DNA of 11,140 bases from Legionellaceae bacterium (GCA_030696465.1 JAUYSE010000156.1:1-11140); one strand, 5' to 3'. Counted from the first letter of the stretch, positions 1-8,045 are shown. The notes: generated by a model from the letters alone, not told the origin. Made by a program: numbers and translations.

Positions 1-1
1 G

Positions 2-88
2 CTATCGCCGGCATGTGCAAGCTTAGATATGTTCAAAGATTACCATCATCGCGGCGTCGTATTTACCACCTTGGTCAATCAATTATGA
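2..88 (+). CDS. murD: UDP-N-acetylmuramoylalanine--D-glutamate ligase, C-terminal end only
   Basis: This is the last 28 codons of murD, ending at TGA 86-88; the rest lies before the window. Read in the frame starting at base 2, it begins LSPACASLDMFKDYHHRG, which is the conserved end of MurD (the SPACAS.D.F...RG signature that closes the C-terminal ligase domain). MurD is the cytoplasmic ATP-dependent ligase that adds D-glutamate to UDP-MurNAc-L-alanine. Its stop codon overlaps the ftsW start as ATGA, the usual murD-ftsW order in dcw clusters. The identification rests on a short but very characteristic motif. Confidence 0.9.
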   Translation, partial: LSPACASLDMFKDYHHRGVVFTTLVNQL

Positions 89-1269
89 ATCCTATGTCGC
101 CCCGGCACTATAATTTACGAGGAAAACCAACCAATAAACCAATAGCCTTATATGATAAATGGTTAATGGGGGCGGTTCTTGGATTGCTGGTGATTGGCTT
201 GATGATGGTTGCCTCAAGCTCGGTGATGATTTCGACGAAATATTATTATCAACCCTTCCATTTTTTGTTTCGTCAAGCATGCTATGTGATGGTGGGACTT
301 ATCATCTCATTAGGTATTGTCCGTATGGATACGCAAGTATGGCAAAAAATAAGCTCCCCTTTATTGTTAGTCTGCCTCTTATTGTTGGCATTGGTGTTGA
401 TCCCGGGAATAGGAAAATCAGTTAATGGCAGTCGTCGTTGGTTGGTCTTAGGACCTATCGGAATACAAGTTTCTGAGTTAGCGAAAATCTCTATGATATT
501 TTATATTGCCGCCTATTTGGTACGACAGCAAAAAAGCGTGCATAACTCTATTTTAGGATTTGTAAAACCAATGCTGATATTAGCGCTTACCGCTTTTTTA
601 TTATTGATGGAGCCCGACTTTGGGGCGACGGTGGTGATTTCTGCAACGATTATGGCAATGTTACTTTTGGCAGGAGTGAAAGCGCGTTATTATTTTGGAT
701 TGATGGTGGTGGTCTTATCTTCCTTAGGGGTGCTGGCGGTATCTTCTCCTTACCGCGTGGCTCGGTTGACGGCGTTTTTGAATCCCTGGGCTGATCAATA
801 TAATACCGGATATCAATTGACACAGTCATTAATTGCCTTTGGTCGTGGAGGCTGGTTCGGTACCGGGTTAGGAGATAGCGTGCAGAAGCTATTTTATTTA
901 CCGGAAGCGCATACAGACTTCTTATTTGCGGTTTTAGCAGAAGAATGGGGTTTAATGGGTATAACGGTCGTGTTATGCTTATATAGCATACTGGTTGGCC
1001 GAGGCTTAGTCATAGGATATACTGCATTTACGCAGTCGCGGTTTTTTGCGGCATTTTTGGCCTATGGTTTAACCTGTTGGATAGGGTTTCAATCTGCAAT
1101 TAATATGGGTGTTAATTCAGGGTTATTACCGACCAAGGGATTAACGCTGCCATTGTTAAGTTACGGTGGTGCAAGTATGGTCGTAAATTGTGTTGTATTG
1201 GCGGTATTATTACGAATTGATCATGAAAATCGTTGGCACGCTTTAGGGCTGCGAGCATCAAGTGTATAG
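85..1269 (+). CDS. ftsW: FtsW, septal peptidoglycan glycosyltransferase (SEDS family)
   Basis: FtsW is an inner-membrane SEDS glycosyltransferase that polymerises lipid II into glycan strands at the division septum, working with FtsI (PBP3). From ATG 85 the protein has 394 residues, close to the 414 of E. coli. It shows about ten hydrophobic segments, the first near residues 27-47. The SEDS signature GKSVNGSRRWL lies at 110-120, followed by VSELAK where many relatives have PSE or PAE. The motif YLPEAHTDF contains Asp278, which aligns with the catalytic Asp297 of E. coli FtsW. Near the end are the family motifs GLLPTKGLTLPLLSYGG. The frame is also open back to an ATG at 13, but that lies inside murD; ATG 85 overlaps the murD stop as ATGA, so I prefer it. 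ATG 94 is a possible alternative. No murG follows, which is unusual. Confidence 0.96.
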   Translation: MNPMSPRHYNLRGKPTNKPIALYDKWLMGAVLGLLVIGLMMVASSSVMISTKYYYQPFHFLFRQACYVMVGLIISLGIVRMDTQVWQKISSPLLLVCLLLLALVLIPGIGKSVNGSRRWLVLGPIGIQVSELAKISMIFYIAAYLVRQQKSVHNSILGFVKPMLILALTAFLLLMEPDFGATVVISATIMAMLLLAGVKARYYFGLMVVVLSSLGVLAVSSPYRVARLTAFLNPWADQYNTGYQLTQSLIAFGRGGWFGTGLGDSVQKLFYLPEAHTDFLFAVLAEEWGLMGITVVLCLYSILVGRGLVIGYTAFTQSRFFAAFLAYGLTCWIGFQSAINMGVNSGLLPTKGLTLPLLSYGGASMVVNCVVLAVLLRIDHENRWHALGLRASSV

Positions 1270-1273
1270 GGAG
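1268..1273 (+). promoter_or_regulatory. Ribosome binding site that fixes the murC GTG start
   Basis: AGGGAG lies seven bases before the GTG at 1281 and overlaps the ftsW stop codon. The next in-frame ATG (1311) has no comparable purine tract, so the GTG start is preferred. The extra residues resemble the short leader before the first Rossmann strand in other MurC proteins. Confidence 0.7.
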
Positions 1274-1280
1274 AAGCTGA

Positions 1281-2699
1281 GTGGAAAAACTATTTATAGC
1301 ACCAAGAATGGGACGAGTGAAACATATCCATATGGTCGGTATTGGTGGTGCTGGAATGTGTGGAATTGCCGAAGTTCTACATAATGAAGGGTATAAAATT
1401 ACCGGCTCAGATTTGAGTGAAAACAAAGTGGTGTCGCATTTACGCGAGGTTGGAATAACCGTTTTTATTGGACACAACGCGCAAAATATTCTTGGTGCAG
1501 ATGTAGTTGTCGTTTCTACCGCAGTAGCAATGGATAATCCTGAACGAGTAGAAGCCAAAGCGCAGGGTATTCCAGTAATTCCACGTGCCGCAATGTTGGC
1601 AGAATTAATGCGATATCGTTTGGGAATTGCCATTGCAGGCACTCATGGAAAAACAACCACCACCAGTTTGGTCAGTACTATTTTAGCTGAAGGCGGATTA
1701 GACCCTAGCTATGTGATTGGCGGTAAATTAAATAGTTCTGGGGTGAATGCGCAGCTGGGAAAATCTCCTTATTTGGTTGTCGAGGCAGATGAAAGCGATG
1801 CATCCTTTTTATTTTTAAAACCAATGATGGCGGTAGTCACCAACATTGATAGTGATCATATGGGCACTTACCATAATAGTTTTGATCAACTAAAAGCAGC
1901 CTTTTTAGAGTTTTTGCATCACCTCCCTTTTTATGGTTTGGCCGTGTTGTGTCATGATGATGCAACTTTGCAATCGATGCTCCCACAAATAGAACGCCCA
2001 GTACGTACTTATGGTTTCTCTGCAGAAGCACATTATCAGATTTCAGAGTGGACTCAAGATGGTTTATTGAGTCATTTTCGACTACAGCGCCCTGCTCCAC
2101 ATGCAGCATTAGACATACAATGGTCTTGGCCTGGACGGCATAATGCATTGAATGCAGCGGCCGCTATTGCGATTGCAACCGAGGTAGGGGTCTCTGATCA
2201 AGCAATTTGCCAAGCATTGGCTCAGTTTCAAGGCGTCGGTCGACGATTTCAAATTTTAGGTGAAAGGGATTTTGCACAGGGTCGAGCGGTGATTATTGAC
2301 GATTATGGCCATCACCCGACGGAAATTGCTGCCACCATAGATGCTTTTCGAAAAGCGTGGCCCACTCGACGTTTAATTCATGTGTTTCAGCCACATCGAT
2401 ATACGCGTACTGCTGATTTGTTTCAAGACTTTGTAAAGGTATTACAAGGCTCGGATGATTTGTTATTATGTGAAATATATTCTGCAGGCGAGTCGCCCAT
2501 TGCAGGAATATCTAGCCAGGCTTTATTAGAATCTTTACCGGCTTTTCCGGAGCGTGCAAAACTTACGACGCCGGAACAGCTAGAAACCCATTTACAGGCT
2601 TTAGTACGAGACGGGGACGCCATTTTGATGCAAGGCGCTGGAAGTATCAGCCAAATGGCGCAAAAATTATTAGAAAGTCCCATTAGAGCGACCGTATGA
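1281..2699 (+). CDS. murC: UDP-N-acetylmuramate--L-alanine ligase
   Basis: MurC is a cytoplasmic ligase that couples ATP hydrolysis to addition of L-alanine to UDP-MurNAc, the first step of the stem peptide. The 472-residue product (E. coli 491) has the full three-domain layout. The N-terminal UDP-binding Rossmann motif is HIHMVGIGGAGMCGIAEVL. The ATP loop is GTHGKTTTT at about 120-128. It is followed by VEADESDASF and NIDSDHMGTY, which contribute to metal and substrate binding, then GRHNALNAAAA. The C-terminal domain contains DDYGHHPTEI and HVFQPHRYTRT. All the residues I would expect for activity appear present. The start is GTG with a clear ribosome binding site. The stop TGA overlaps the murB ATG (ATGA, 2696-2699), indicating coupled translation. 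Confidence 0.97.
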   Translation: MEKLFIAPRMGRVKHIHMVGIGGAGMCGIAEVLHNEGYKITGSDLSENKVVSHLREVGITVFIGHNAQNILGADVVVVSTAVAMDNPERVEAKAQGIPVIPRAAMLAELMRYRLGIAIAGTHGKTTTTSLVSTILAEGGLDPSYVIGGKLNSSGVNAQLGKSPYLVVEADESDASFLFLKPMMAVVTNIDSDHMGTYHNSFDQLKAAFLEFLHHLPFYGLAVLCHDDATLQSMLPQIERPVRTYGFSAEAHYQISEWTQDGLLSHFRLQRPAPHAALDIQWSWPGRHNALNAAAAIAIATEVGVSDQAICQALAQFQGVGRRFQILGERDFAQGRAVIIDDYGHHPTEIAATIDAFRKAWPTRRLIHVFQPHRYTRTADLFQDFVKVLQGSDDLLLCEIYSAGESPIAGISSQALLESLPAFPERAKLTTPEQLETHLQALVRDGDAILMQGAGSISQMAQKLLESPIRATV

Positions 2700-3751
2700 A
2701 CAAACCATACTCACAGCAATTGGATCTTGGGCTAGGCGCGAGTGAACAAGTCGAGGGAGTGTGCTCGCAGTCCATGACCGATAGCGAGCCAACGGGCAGC
2801 AACGCCGAAAACTTCTCCCAAACAACGATACTGGATTCAAATGCGAAGAGTATATCATCCATAGAGCAAGGGTACCGCGGGACCCTCCTTAAAAATGAAA
2901 GTTTGGCGCATTTTACGACTTGGCGAGTAGGTGGGCGTGCAAAACAAATTTTCAAGCCTATGGATAGAGATGATTTAGTAAGATTTTTGCGAGAACTTCC
3001 GCCAGAGGAGCCTGTTCTATGGTTGGGTTTAGGGAGCAATGCCCTGATTCGAGACGGAGGTTTTTCTGGAACGGTGATTGTGACACAAGGTGGGTTGAAA
3101 CAGATAGAGTGTCTTTCGGATACACAAGTACGCGTGGACGTTGGAGTTTCTTGTGCGAGTATGGCGCGTTTTTGCGCGCGAAATGGTTTAACGGGGGCCG
3201 AGTTTTGGGCGGGTATTCCGGGGACCATGGGGGGCGCATTGCGTATGAATGCGGGTTGTTATGGAAGCGAAACCTGGTCCTATGTAGAGTCGGTCGAAAC
3301 CATCCGTCGAGATGGGACGATACAAGTACGCTCAGCAGATAGCTTTGAGGTGGCATATCGCCATACACAAGGTTTGGCGGCAGATGAATGGTTTTTAAGT
3401 GCCTCGTGTCGATTACCGCCCGGCGATAAAGACATTGCCTTGGCAAACATTAAAACTTTATTGGCCAGACGCGCAGAAACACAGCCCATCAACGAATACA
3501 ATTGTGGTTCAGTTTTTCGTAATCCCCCCGGTGATTTTGCCGCACGTTTGATAGAATCCTGTGGCTTAAAAGGAAAGAAAATTGGAGGTGCAGTCGTCTC
3601 AGAGAAGCACGCTAATTTTATTATTAATCAAGAGGGACTGGCAAGTGCCGCAGATATTGAAGCCTTGATTCATTTCGTGCGGGAAACTGTAATGGCAGAG
3701 AAAAATATACAATTAGCTCACGAAATACATATCATTGGAGATGCTATATGA
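2696..3751 (+). CDS. murB: UDP-N-acetylenolpyruvoylglucosamine reductase with a repeat-derived N-terminal extension
   Basis: MurB is an FAD enzyme that uses NADPH to reduce UDP-GlcNAc-enolpyruvate to UDP-MurNAc. The recognisable enzyme starts near residue 60: TTWRVGG (74-80), the FAD-binding GLGSNALIRDGGF, then GAEFWAGIPGTMGGALRMNAG, and NCGSVFRNP with the proton-donor Ser272. SEKHANFIIN carries the catalytic Glu. The GSVF-RNP and KKIGGAVVSEKHANFI pattern fits type II MurB, which lacks the extra loop of E. coli MurB. At 351 residues it is about 50 longer than typical type II enzymes. The excess lies at the N-terminus, where residues about 4-54 are encoded by an inserted repeat element (2704-2856). 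ATG 2696 is the credible start because it overlaps the murC stop as ATGA. Removing the element would leave MNKSIEQGYRGTLLKNES as the N-terminus and a 300-residue protein. The murB stop overlaps the ddl start as ATGA. Confidence 0.95.
   Translation: MNKPYSQQLDLGLGASEQVEGVCSQSMTDSEPTGSNAENFSQTTILDSNAKSISSIEQGYRGTLLKNESLAHFTTWRVGGRAKQIFKPMDRDDLVRFLRELPPEEPVLWLGLGSNALIRDGGFSGTVIVTQGGLKQIECLSDTQVRVDVGVSCASMARFCARNGLTGAEFWAGIPGTMGGALRMNAGCYGSETWSYVESVETIRRDGTIQVRSADSFEVAYRHTQGLAADEWFLSASCRLPPGDKDIALANIKTLLARRAETQPINEYNCGSVFRNPPGDFAARLIESCGLKGKKIGGAVVSEKHANFIINQEGLASAADIEALIHFVRETVMAEKNIQLAHEIHIIGDAI
2704..2856 (+). mobile_element. MITE-like repeat element inserted in frame in murB
   Basis: This stretch is not part of normal MurB coding sequence. 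Its left end (from ATACTCACAGCAATTG, 2707-2722) recurs at 11084-11099, and the match continues to the window edge: 46 of 57 bases identical. The right boundary is inferred from terminal inverted repeats. GAGTATATC at 2848-2856 is the exact reverse complement of GATATACTC, the left end of the second copy. The similarity extends inwards, with 18 of 22 positions matching between the second copy's left end and the reverse complement of this copy's right end. The left end here is degraded at its first three bases. The interval is 153 bp, a multiple of three, with no stop in the murB frame. A stem GCTCGC/GCGAGC (2763-2768 with 2784-2789) lies inside. It encodes no transposase, so it would need one supplied elsewhere. 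Exact ends are uncertain by a few bases. Confidence 0.8.
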
Positions 3752-4830
3752 AGCGACGGCTGGCAATATTGTATGGAGGGAAGTCTGGTGAACATGAGAT
3801 CTCCTTACGTTCTGCGGCCTGGGTGTTTCGTCACTTAGACAAAGAAAAATATGATATATCGCTCATCGCCATAGATAAAGAAGGGGTGTGCTATCAACAG
3901 GCGAATGAAGATGTTGCGCATTTCCCAGATGCCTTGCCTATAAATAAGAGTAAGTTATTGCCCGGATTATTGTGTAATGGAAAATTTGGGGTGGATGTTG
4001 AGGTGGTTTTCCCAGTGATGCACGGTCCTTTATGTGAAGATGGTGCTATTCAAGGTTTGTTAAAACTTGCCGATGTGGCCTTTGTAGGGAGCGAAGTCTT
4101 GAGTTCAGCGATGTGCATGGACAAAGATATTACGCGCCGCATTGTGTGCCATGATGAGGTGCAATCAACCCCCTATACCATGATTTCTTGGCATCATTCA
4201 CGTGCTGAGCGAGAGCAATTAGCACTAGATAGTGCAAAGCGCCTTGGGTATCCGCTGTTTGTGAAGCCTTGTTGTTTGGGGTCCAGTGTGGGTATTCATA
4301 AAGTCCATGAAGAATCACAATTAATGCAAGCGGTAGAAGATGCCTTACGTTATGATGAGACAATTTTATTGGAAGCCTTTGTGCCGGCTCGAGAGATTGA
4401 GTTAGCGGTATTAGAAAACGAAAATCCTAGTCAACCTCCTTATGTGAGCGTTCCTGGCGAAGTGAAGGTCCATCATCAAGAAGGTTTTTATTCGTACCGA
4501 GCAAAATATATTGATAATGATGGTGCTGAATTGCTTATCCCAGCTGTTTTGGATGAATCAATTGTCCAAAAGGTTCAGTCTATGGCCGCGTCTATTTTTA
4601 CACAGTTAAAATGTAAAGGGATGGCCCGAGTAGATTTTTTTCTGCGAACGAGCGACTCGCATATTTATTTCAATGAAATTAATACTATTCCTGGTTTTAC
4701 CTCAGGAAGTCTTTATCCAAAATTGTGGGCGCATAGTGGTATTCCAAACGCAAGCTTATTAGATAAATTGATTGAACTGGCGTTGATCCATAAACGCTGT
4801 CATGATCAATTGGTTAAGAATTATGCTTAA
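3748..4830 (+). CDS. ddl: D-alanine--D-alanine ligase
   Basis: Ddl is a cytoplasmic ATP-grasp ligase that joins two D-alanines to form the dipeptide that MurF adds to the precursor. The 360-residue protein is of the long DdlA type (E. coli DdlA 364, DdlB 306). Motifs seen in order: LYGGKSGEHEISLRSA with the substrate-orienting Glu17, the central-domain start CMDKDITRR, the ATP-binding FVKPCCLGSSVGI, and EVKVHHQEGFYSYRAKY over the active-site loop. MARVDFFLR and NEINTIPGFT follow, carrying Mg2+ and D-Ala ligands. The segment MHGPLCEDGAIQG differs from the usual HGT.GEDG by Thr to Pro and Gly to Cys, but keeps the Glu-Asp-Gly. It starts at an ATGA overlap with murB and ends inside the ftsQ start region. 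Confidence 0.96.
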   Translation: MKRRLAILYGGKSGEHEISLRSAAWVFRHLDKEKYDISLIAIDKEGVCYQQANEDVAHFPDALPINKSKLLPGLLCNGKFGVDVEVVFPVMHGPLCEDGAIQGLLKLADVAFVGSEVLSSAMCMDKDITRRIVCHDEVQSTPYTMISWHHSRAEREQLALDSAKRLGYPLFVKPCCLGSSVGIHKVHEESQLMQAVEDALRYDETILLEAFVPAREIELAVLENENPSQPPYVSVPGEVKVHHQEGFYSYRAKYIDNDGAELLIPAVLDESIVQKVQSMAASIFTQLKCKGMARVDFFLRTSDSHIYFNEINTIPGFTSGSLYPKLWAHSGIPNASLLDKLIELALIHKRCHDQLVKNYA

Positions 4831-5590
4831 AGAGTCTGGCGTATATAGGAACCAGACTCCTACTGTATCACCGAGCGATAATCACTCTAGGGATACCTTG
4901 TTTCTATGGTTGCTGATTATTAGCGCTTGTATTTTATTGTTACGTTTAGTGTATGTGTATATTGCGGATCCGCTGCGGTTTCCTATGCGAACCATTAAGA
5001 TTTCCGGGCATTTTGAGCATATTACTCCGGTAGAAATAAAAGATGTTTTACGCCCCTATACGCAGTTTAGTTTTTTTACGTTTCCCTCGCAAAAAATATA
5101 TTCGACCTTGTCCACTTTACCATGGGCAGGCAAAGTAGAAATAGAGCGTATTTGGCCAGATACATTACGCATAGTATTTCTTGAGAAAAAAGCGGTCGCT
5201 TATTGGAACAACAGTTTATTAAGTTCAGAGGGGGAAGTATTTTATAGGGAGAACCCTCCTCCTAAAATGGATTTACCTTATTTGAGTGGATCTGCAAATC
5301 AAGCGTCAAAGGTCTTACAAGTTTATCAAAAAATGAGTAAGATACTATTATATCATGGATTGCAAGTGCGGACACTGCAATTAAGAGAGAATAGAGCCTG
5401 GGAAGTGAAGCTGAGTAACGGGATGCTGCTGCGGCTGGATAAAAAAGACTGGGCTGAGTGTATGCAGCGGTTTTGTAGAGTATACCCTCGAGTCTTTGCA
5501 GATAGAGCAGATCAAGTCGTTAGTGTGGATTTGCGTTATCCCAGAGGCATGGCGGTAAAATGGAAACCTAAGCGGGATGATAATGGCTAA
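4823..5590 (+). CDS. ftsQ: Cell division protein FtsQ
   Basis: FtsQ is a bitopic inner-membrane divisome protein that recruits FtsB and FtsL and links early and late division proteins. The product shows the expected layout: a short cytoplasmic tail, one membrane segment (about residues 25-47, TLFLWLLIISACILLL onward), then a periplasmic POTRA domain (about 54-125, MRTIKISGHFEHIT through the RIWPDTLRIVFLEKKAVAYW core), and a C-terminal beta domain. The RIWPD...V.EK.AVA.W motif is typical of the family. The start is uncertain: ATG 4823 gives 255 residues and an 8-base overlap with ddl, while ATG 4802 gives 262 residues and a 29-base overlap. Neither has a strong ribosome binding site, and I prefer the shorter overlap. 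It ends 8 bases into ftsA. Confidence 0.9.
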   Translation: MLKESGVYRNQTPTVSPSDNHSRDTLFLWLLIISACILLLRLVYVYIADPLRFPMRTIKISGHFEHITPVEIKDVLRPYTQFSFFTFPSQKIYSTLSTLPWAGKVEIERIWPDTLRIVFLEKKAVAYWNNSLLSSEGEVFYRENPPPKMDLPYLSGSANQASKVLQVYQKMSKILLYHGLQVRTLQLRENRAWEVKLSNGMLLRLDKKDWAECMQRFCRVYPRVFADRADQVVSVDLRYPRGMAVKWKPKRDDNG

Positions 5591-6815
5591 AAAATCAGAG
5601 CGAAATATAATTACGGGATTAGACATCGGAACCTCCAAGGTAGTGGCCTTGATTGGAGAGGTCAGAGAGGATGGTTCTCTAGAAATTATCGGTATTGGAC
5701 GCCATCCTTCTCGTGGTTTAAAACGAGGGGTGGTCGTAGATATTGAGTCCACGGTACATTCTATTCAGAGTGCTTTACAAGAAGCAGAGTCAATGGCTGG
5801 TTGTGAAGTGCGCTCCGCATATACAGGGATTGCTGGTAATCATATTCGTAGTTTGAATTCGCATGGTATTGTGGCAATACGTGATAAAGAAGTGACTGCT
5901 TCGGACGTCGATCGCGTCATAGAGGCGGCTAAAGCGGTTGCTATTCCAGCAGATCAAACTATTCTACATGTGCTCCCTCAAGAGTTTATTATTGATAATC
6001 AAGGCAATATTCGCGAGCCTGCCGGCATGGCCGGAGTTCGCTTAGAAGCTCGAGTACATATTGTGACCAGTGCGTTGAGTGCCTCACAAAATATCGCAAA
6101 GTGCGTGCGTCGTTGCGGCATAGAAGTGAATGATATTATTTTAGAACAATTGGCCTCGAGTCATGCAGTACTGACGGAAGATGAGAAAGAGCTTGGCGTG
6201 TGTTTGATAGATATAGGTGGGGGCACCACCGATATTGCAGTGTTTTTTGGAGGCGCCATCCAATATACGGCGGTGATTCCTATTGCAGGGGATCAAGTGA
6301 CCAATGATATTGCAATGGCTCTACGCACTCCGACCAAAGCAGCAGATGTGATAAAAGTGCAACATGCTTGTGCGATGCCAGAAATGGCGAGCCCGAGTGA
6401 GATGATTCAAGTGATGAGTGTAAATGAAAGGCCAGGGAGGCAAATTTCAGCGCGCGCGCTTTCAGATGTGGTGTCTGCGCGGTATGAAGAATTGTTTTCT
6501 TTAGTACGGCATGAGCTGCGACGTAGTGGTTTTGAGCAGCGGATTGCGGCTGGAATGGTTATGACAGGAGGCGGTTCTTTAGTATCTGGGGCGATTGAAC
6601 TTGCAGAACTTTGTTTTGAGATGCCAGTTCGTCATGGTCGAGCTCAACATATTGAGGGCTTGGCAGACGCCATCACAGATCCTTCATTAGCCACTGGCGT
6701 TGGATTGTTGTTACATGGTTATCAACATGAAACAACGTATAGGCTTATGGGCTTGGGCGTGCATCGTGGCGGTATGTTGCATCGCATCAAAGAGTGGTTT
6801 CAGGGGAATTTTTAA
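5583..6815 (+). CDS. ftsA: Cell division protein FtsA
   Basis: FtsA is an actin-family ATPase that tethers FtsZ filaments to the cytoplasmic membrane and recruits later divisome proteins. From ATG 5583 it has 410 residues (E. coli 420). The phosphate-1 loop GLDIGTSKV is at 12-20, the phosphate-2 motif DIGGGTTD at 210-217, and the adenosine-binding motif MTGGGSLVSGA follows later. The SHS2/1C subdomain region contains VRSAYTGIAGNHI and DRVIEAAKAVAIP. The last residues (LHRIKEWFQGNF) form the expected amphipathic membrane-targeting helix. ATG 5577 is in frame and would add Met-Ile, but the GGA at 5575-5577 is better spaced for 5583. It overlaps the end of ftsQ by 8 bases and lies 15 bases before ftsZ. 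Confidence 0.96.
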   Translation: MAKKSERNIITGLDIGTSKVVALIGEVREDGSLEIIGIGRHPSRGLKRGVVVDIESTVHSIQSALQEAESMAGCEVRSAYTGIAGNHIRSLNSHGIVAIRDKEVTASDVDRVIEAAKAVAIPADQTILHVLPQEFIIDNQGNIREPAGMAGVRLEARVHIVTSALSASQNIAKCVRRCGIEVNDIILEQLASSHAVLTEDEKELGVCLIDIGGGTTDIAVFFGGAIQYTAVIPIAGDQVTNDIAMALRTPTKAADVIKVQHACAMPEMASPSEMIQVMSVNERPGRQISARALSDVVSARYEELFSLVRHELRRSGFEQRIAAGMVMTGGGSLVSGAIELAELCFEMPVRHGRAQHIEGLADAITDPSLATGVGLLLHGYQHETTYRLMGLGVHRGGMLHRIKEWFQGNF

Positions 6816-6830
6816 AGAGGATCAACGGGC

Positions 6831-8036
6831 ATGTTTGAACTAGTGGATAGCGTATATCAAGAAAATGCGATTATTAAAGTCGTTGGAGTAGGTGGCGGCG
6901 GTGGTAATGCGGTCGAGCATATGATTGCAGAGGGCATTGAAGGCTCTGTCGATTTTATTTGTGCAAACACCGATGCGCAGGCGTTACGACACTCTCGAGC
7001 TAAAGTGCAAATTCAATTGGGCGAGGAGCTCACGCGCGGTTTAGGTGCGGGTGCGAATCCGATGATTGGACGACAAGCGGCAGAAGAAGACCGAGAACGC
7101 ATTAAAGCCTTATTGACGGGTGCAGATATGGTCTTCATTACTGCGGGAATGGGGGGAGGCACAGGTACCGGTGCAGCGCCTGTTTTTGCAGAGATTGCCA
7201 AAGAGCTCGGAATTTTAACGGTGGCCATTGTGACAAAGCCTTTTTCTTTTGAGGGGCGTCAGCGTGCATTAGCGGCCGAAGAAGGTATTCGTCAATTAGC
7301 GGGTCAAGTAGACTCCTTAATTACCATTCCAAACAACAAATTATTGAGCGTTTTAGGCAAAAATATTAGTCTGGTAAATGCCTTTAAAGCCGCGAATAAT
7401 GTGTTACTCGGTGCGGTGAAAGGGATCTCTGATTTAATTACCCGGCCAGGTTTGATTAACGTCGATTTTGCAGACGTGCGTACCGTCATGTCTGAAATGG
7501 GTATGGCGATGATGGGGACCGGTTGCGCTAAAGGAGAACAACGTTCTCGCCAAGCGGCAGAAGCGGCTATTGCCTCTCCTTTATTAGAAGATGTGAATTT
7601 TTCAGGAGCCCGAGGTATCTTAGTGAATATTACCGCTGGACTCGATATGTCTATCGGTGAGTTTGAAGAAGTGGGCGACGTCATTAAGACCTTTGTGTCT
7701 GATGATGCGACGGTGGTGGTAGGGACCGTTATTGATCCAGAAATGAGCGACGAAATGCGTGTAACGGTGATTGTGACTGGTTTAGGCGATGCCCGCGCTC
7801 GGTTGCAGAGTCCGGCTTCTGCGGCGACATCCAATACTACGGCCAAAAATCGTCTTTCTGACGCGATGTCGCAAGATGGCTCTTTAGATTATGATCAGTT
7901 CGATCGCCCAGCGCTGATTCGTCGACAAGCGAGTACCGTGAATGCACCGCGTCGTCCTGTAGAGCAATCAGTTGCGGATGTCGATTATTTAGATATTCCT
8001 GCTTTTTTAAGACGACAGGAAGAAACCGTCGAATAG
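6831..8036 (+). CDS. ftsZ: Cell division protein FtsZ (bacterial tubulin homologue)
   Basis: FtsZ is a GTPase that polymerises into the cytokinetic ring. The protein has 401 residues. The N-terminal GTP-binding segment reads IIKVVGVGGGGGNAVEHMI. The tubulin signature GGGTGTGAAP is at 108-117. The T7 catalytic loop NVDFAD has Asn210, Asp212 and Asp215. A variable linker (about 330-384) leads to the conserved C-terminal peptide DYLDIPAFLRR at 385-395, which binds FtsA and ZipA. This peptide is the gammaproteobacterial form. The ribosome binding site AGAGGA is at 6816-6821, nine bases before the ATG. It is the last canonical dcw gene here: lpxC, which usually follows in gammaproteobacteria, is absent, and a palindromic repeat follows instead. 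Confidence 0.98.
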   Translation: MFELVDSVYQENAIIKVVGVGGGGGNAVEHMIAEGIEGSVDFICANTDAQALRHSRAKVQIQLGEELTRGLGAGANPMIGRQAAEEDRERIKALLTGADMVFITAGMGGGTGTGAAPVFAEIAKELGILTVAIVTKPFSFEGRQRALAAEEGIRQLAGQVDSLITIPNNKLLSVLGKNISLVNAFKAANNVLLGAVKGISDLITRPGLINVDFADVRTVMSEMGMAMMGTGCAKGEQRSRQAAEAAIASPLLEDVNFSGARGILVNITAGLDMSIGEFEEVGDVIKTFVSDDATVVVGTVIDPEMSDEMRVTVIVTGLGDARARLQSPASAATSNTTAKNRLSDAMSQDGSLDYDQFDRPALIRRQASTVNAPRRPVEQSVADVDYLDIPAFLRRQEETVE

Positions 8037-8045
8037 AAATGTTCC

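Noticed and set aside
13..84. Upstream extension of ftsW from the ATG at 13
   Set aside because: These bases encode the conserved C-terminus of MurD in another frame, and the ATGA overlap at 85-88 gives a natural ftsW start.
1112..1642. Reverse-strand open frame across the ftsW/murC junction
   Set aside because: It spans two real genes on the other strand and its translation is low-complexity shadow sequence.
2683..3228. Long reverse-strand open frame over murB
   Set aside because: It lies opposite a gene with clear enzyme motifs, has no recognisable protein features, and is open partly because of the codon pattern of murB and the inserted repeat.
7304..7846. Reverse-strand open frame over ftsZ (180 residues)
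   Set aside because: It is antisense to a highly conserved gene, Ser/Thr/Pro/Ile-rich as expected from a shadow frame, and has no ribosome binding site or motif support.
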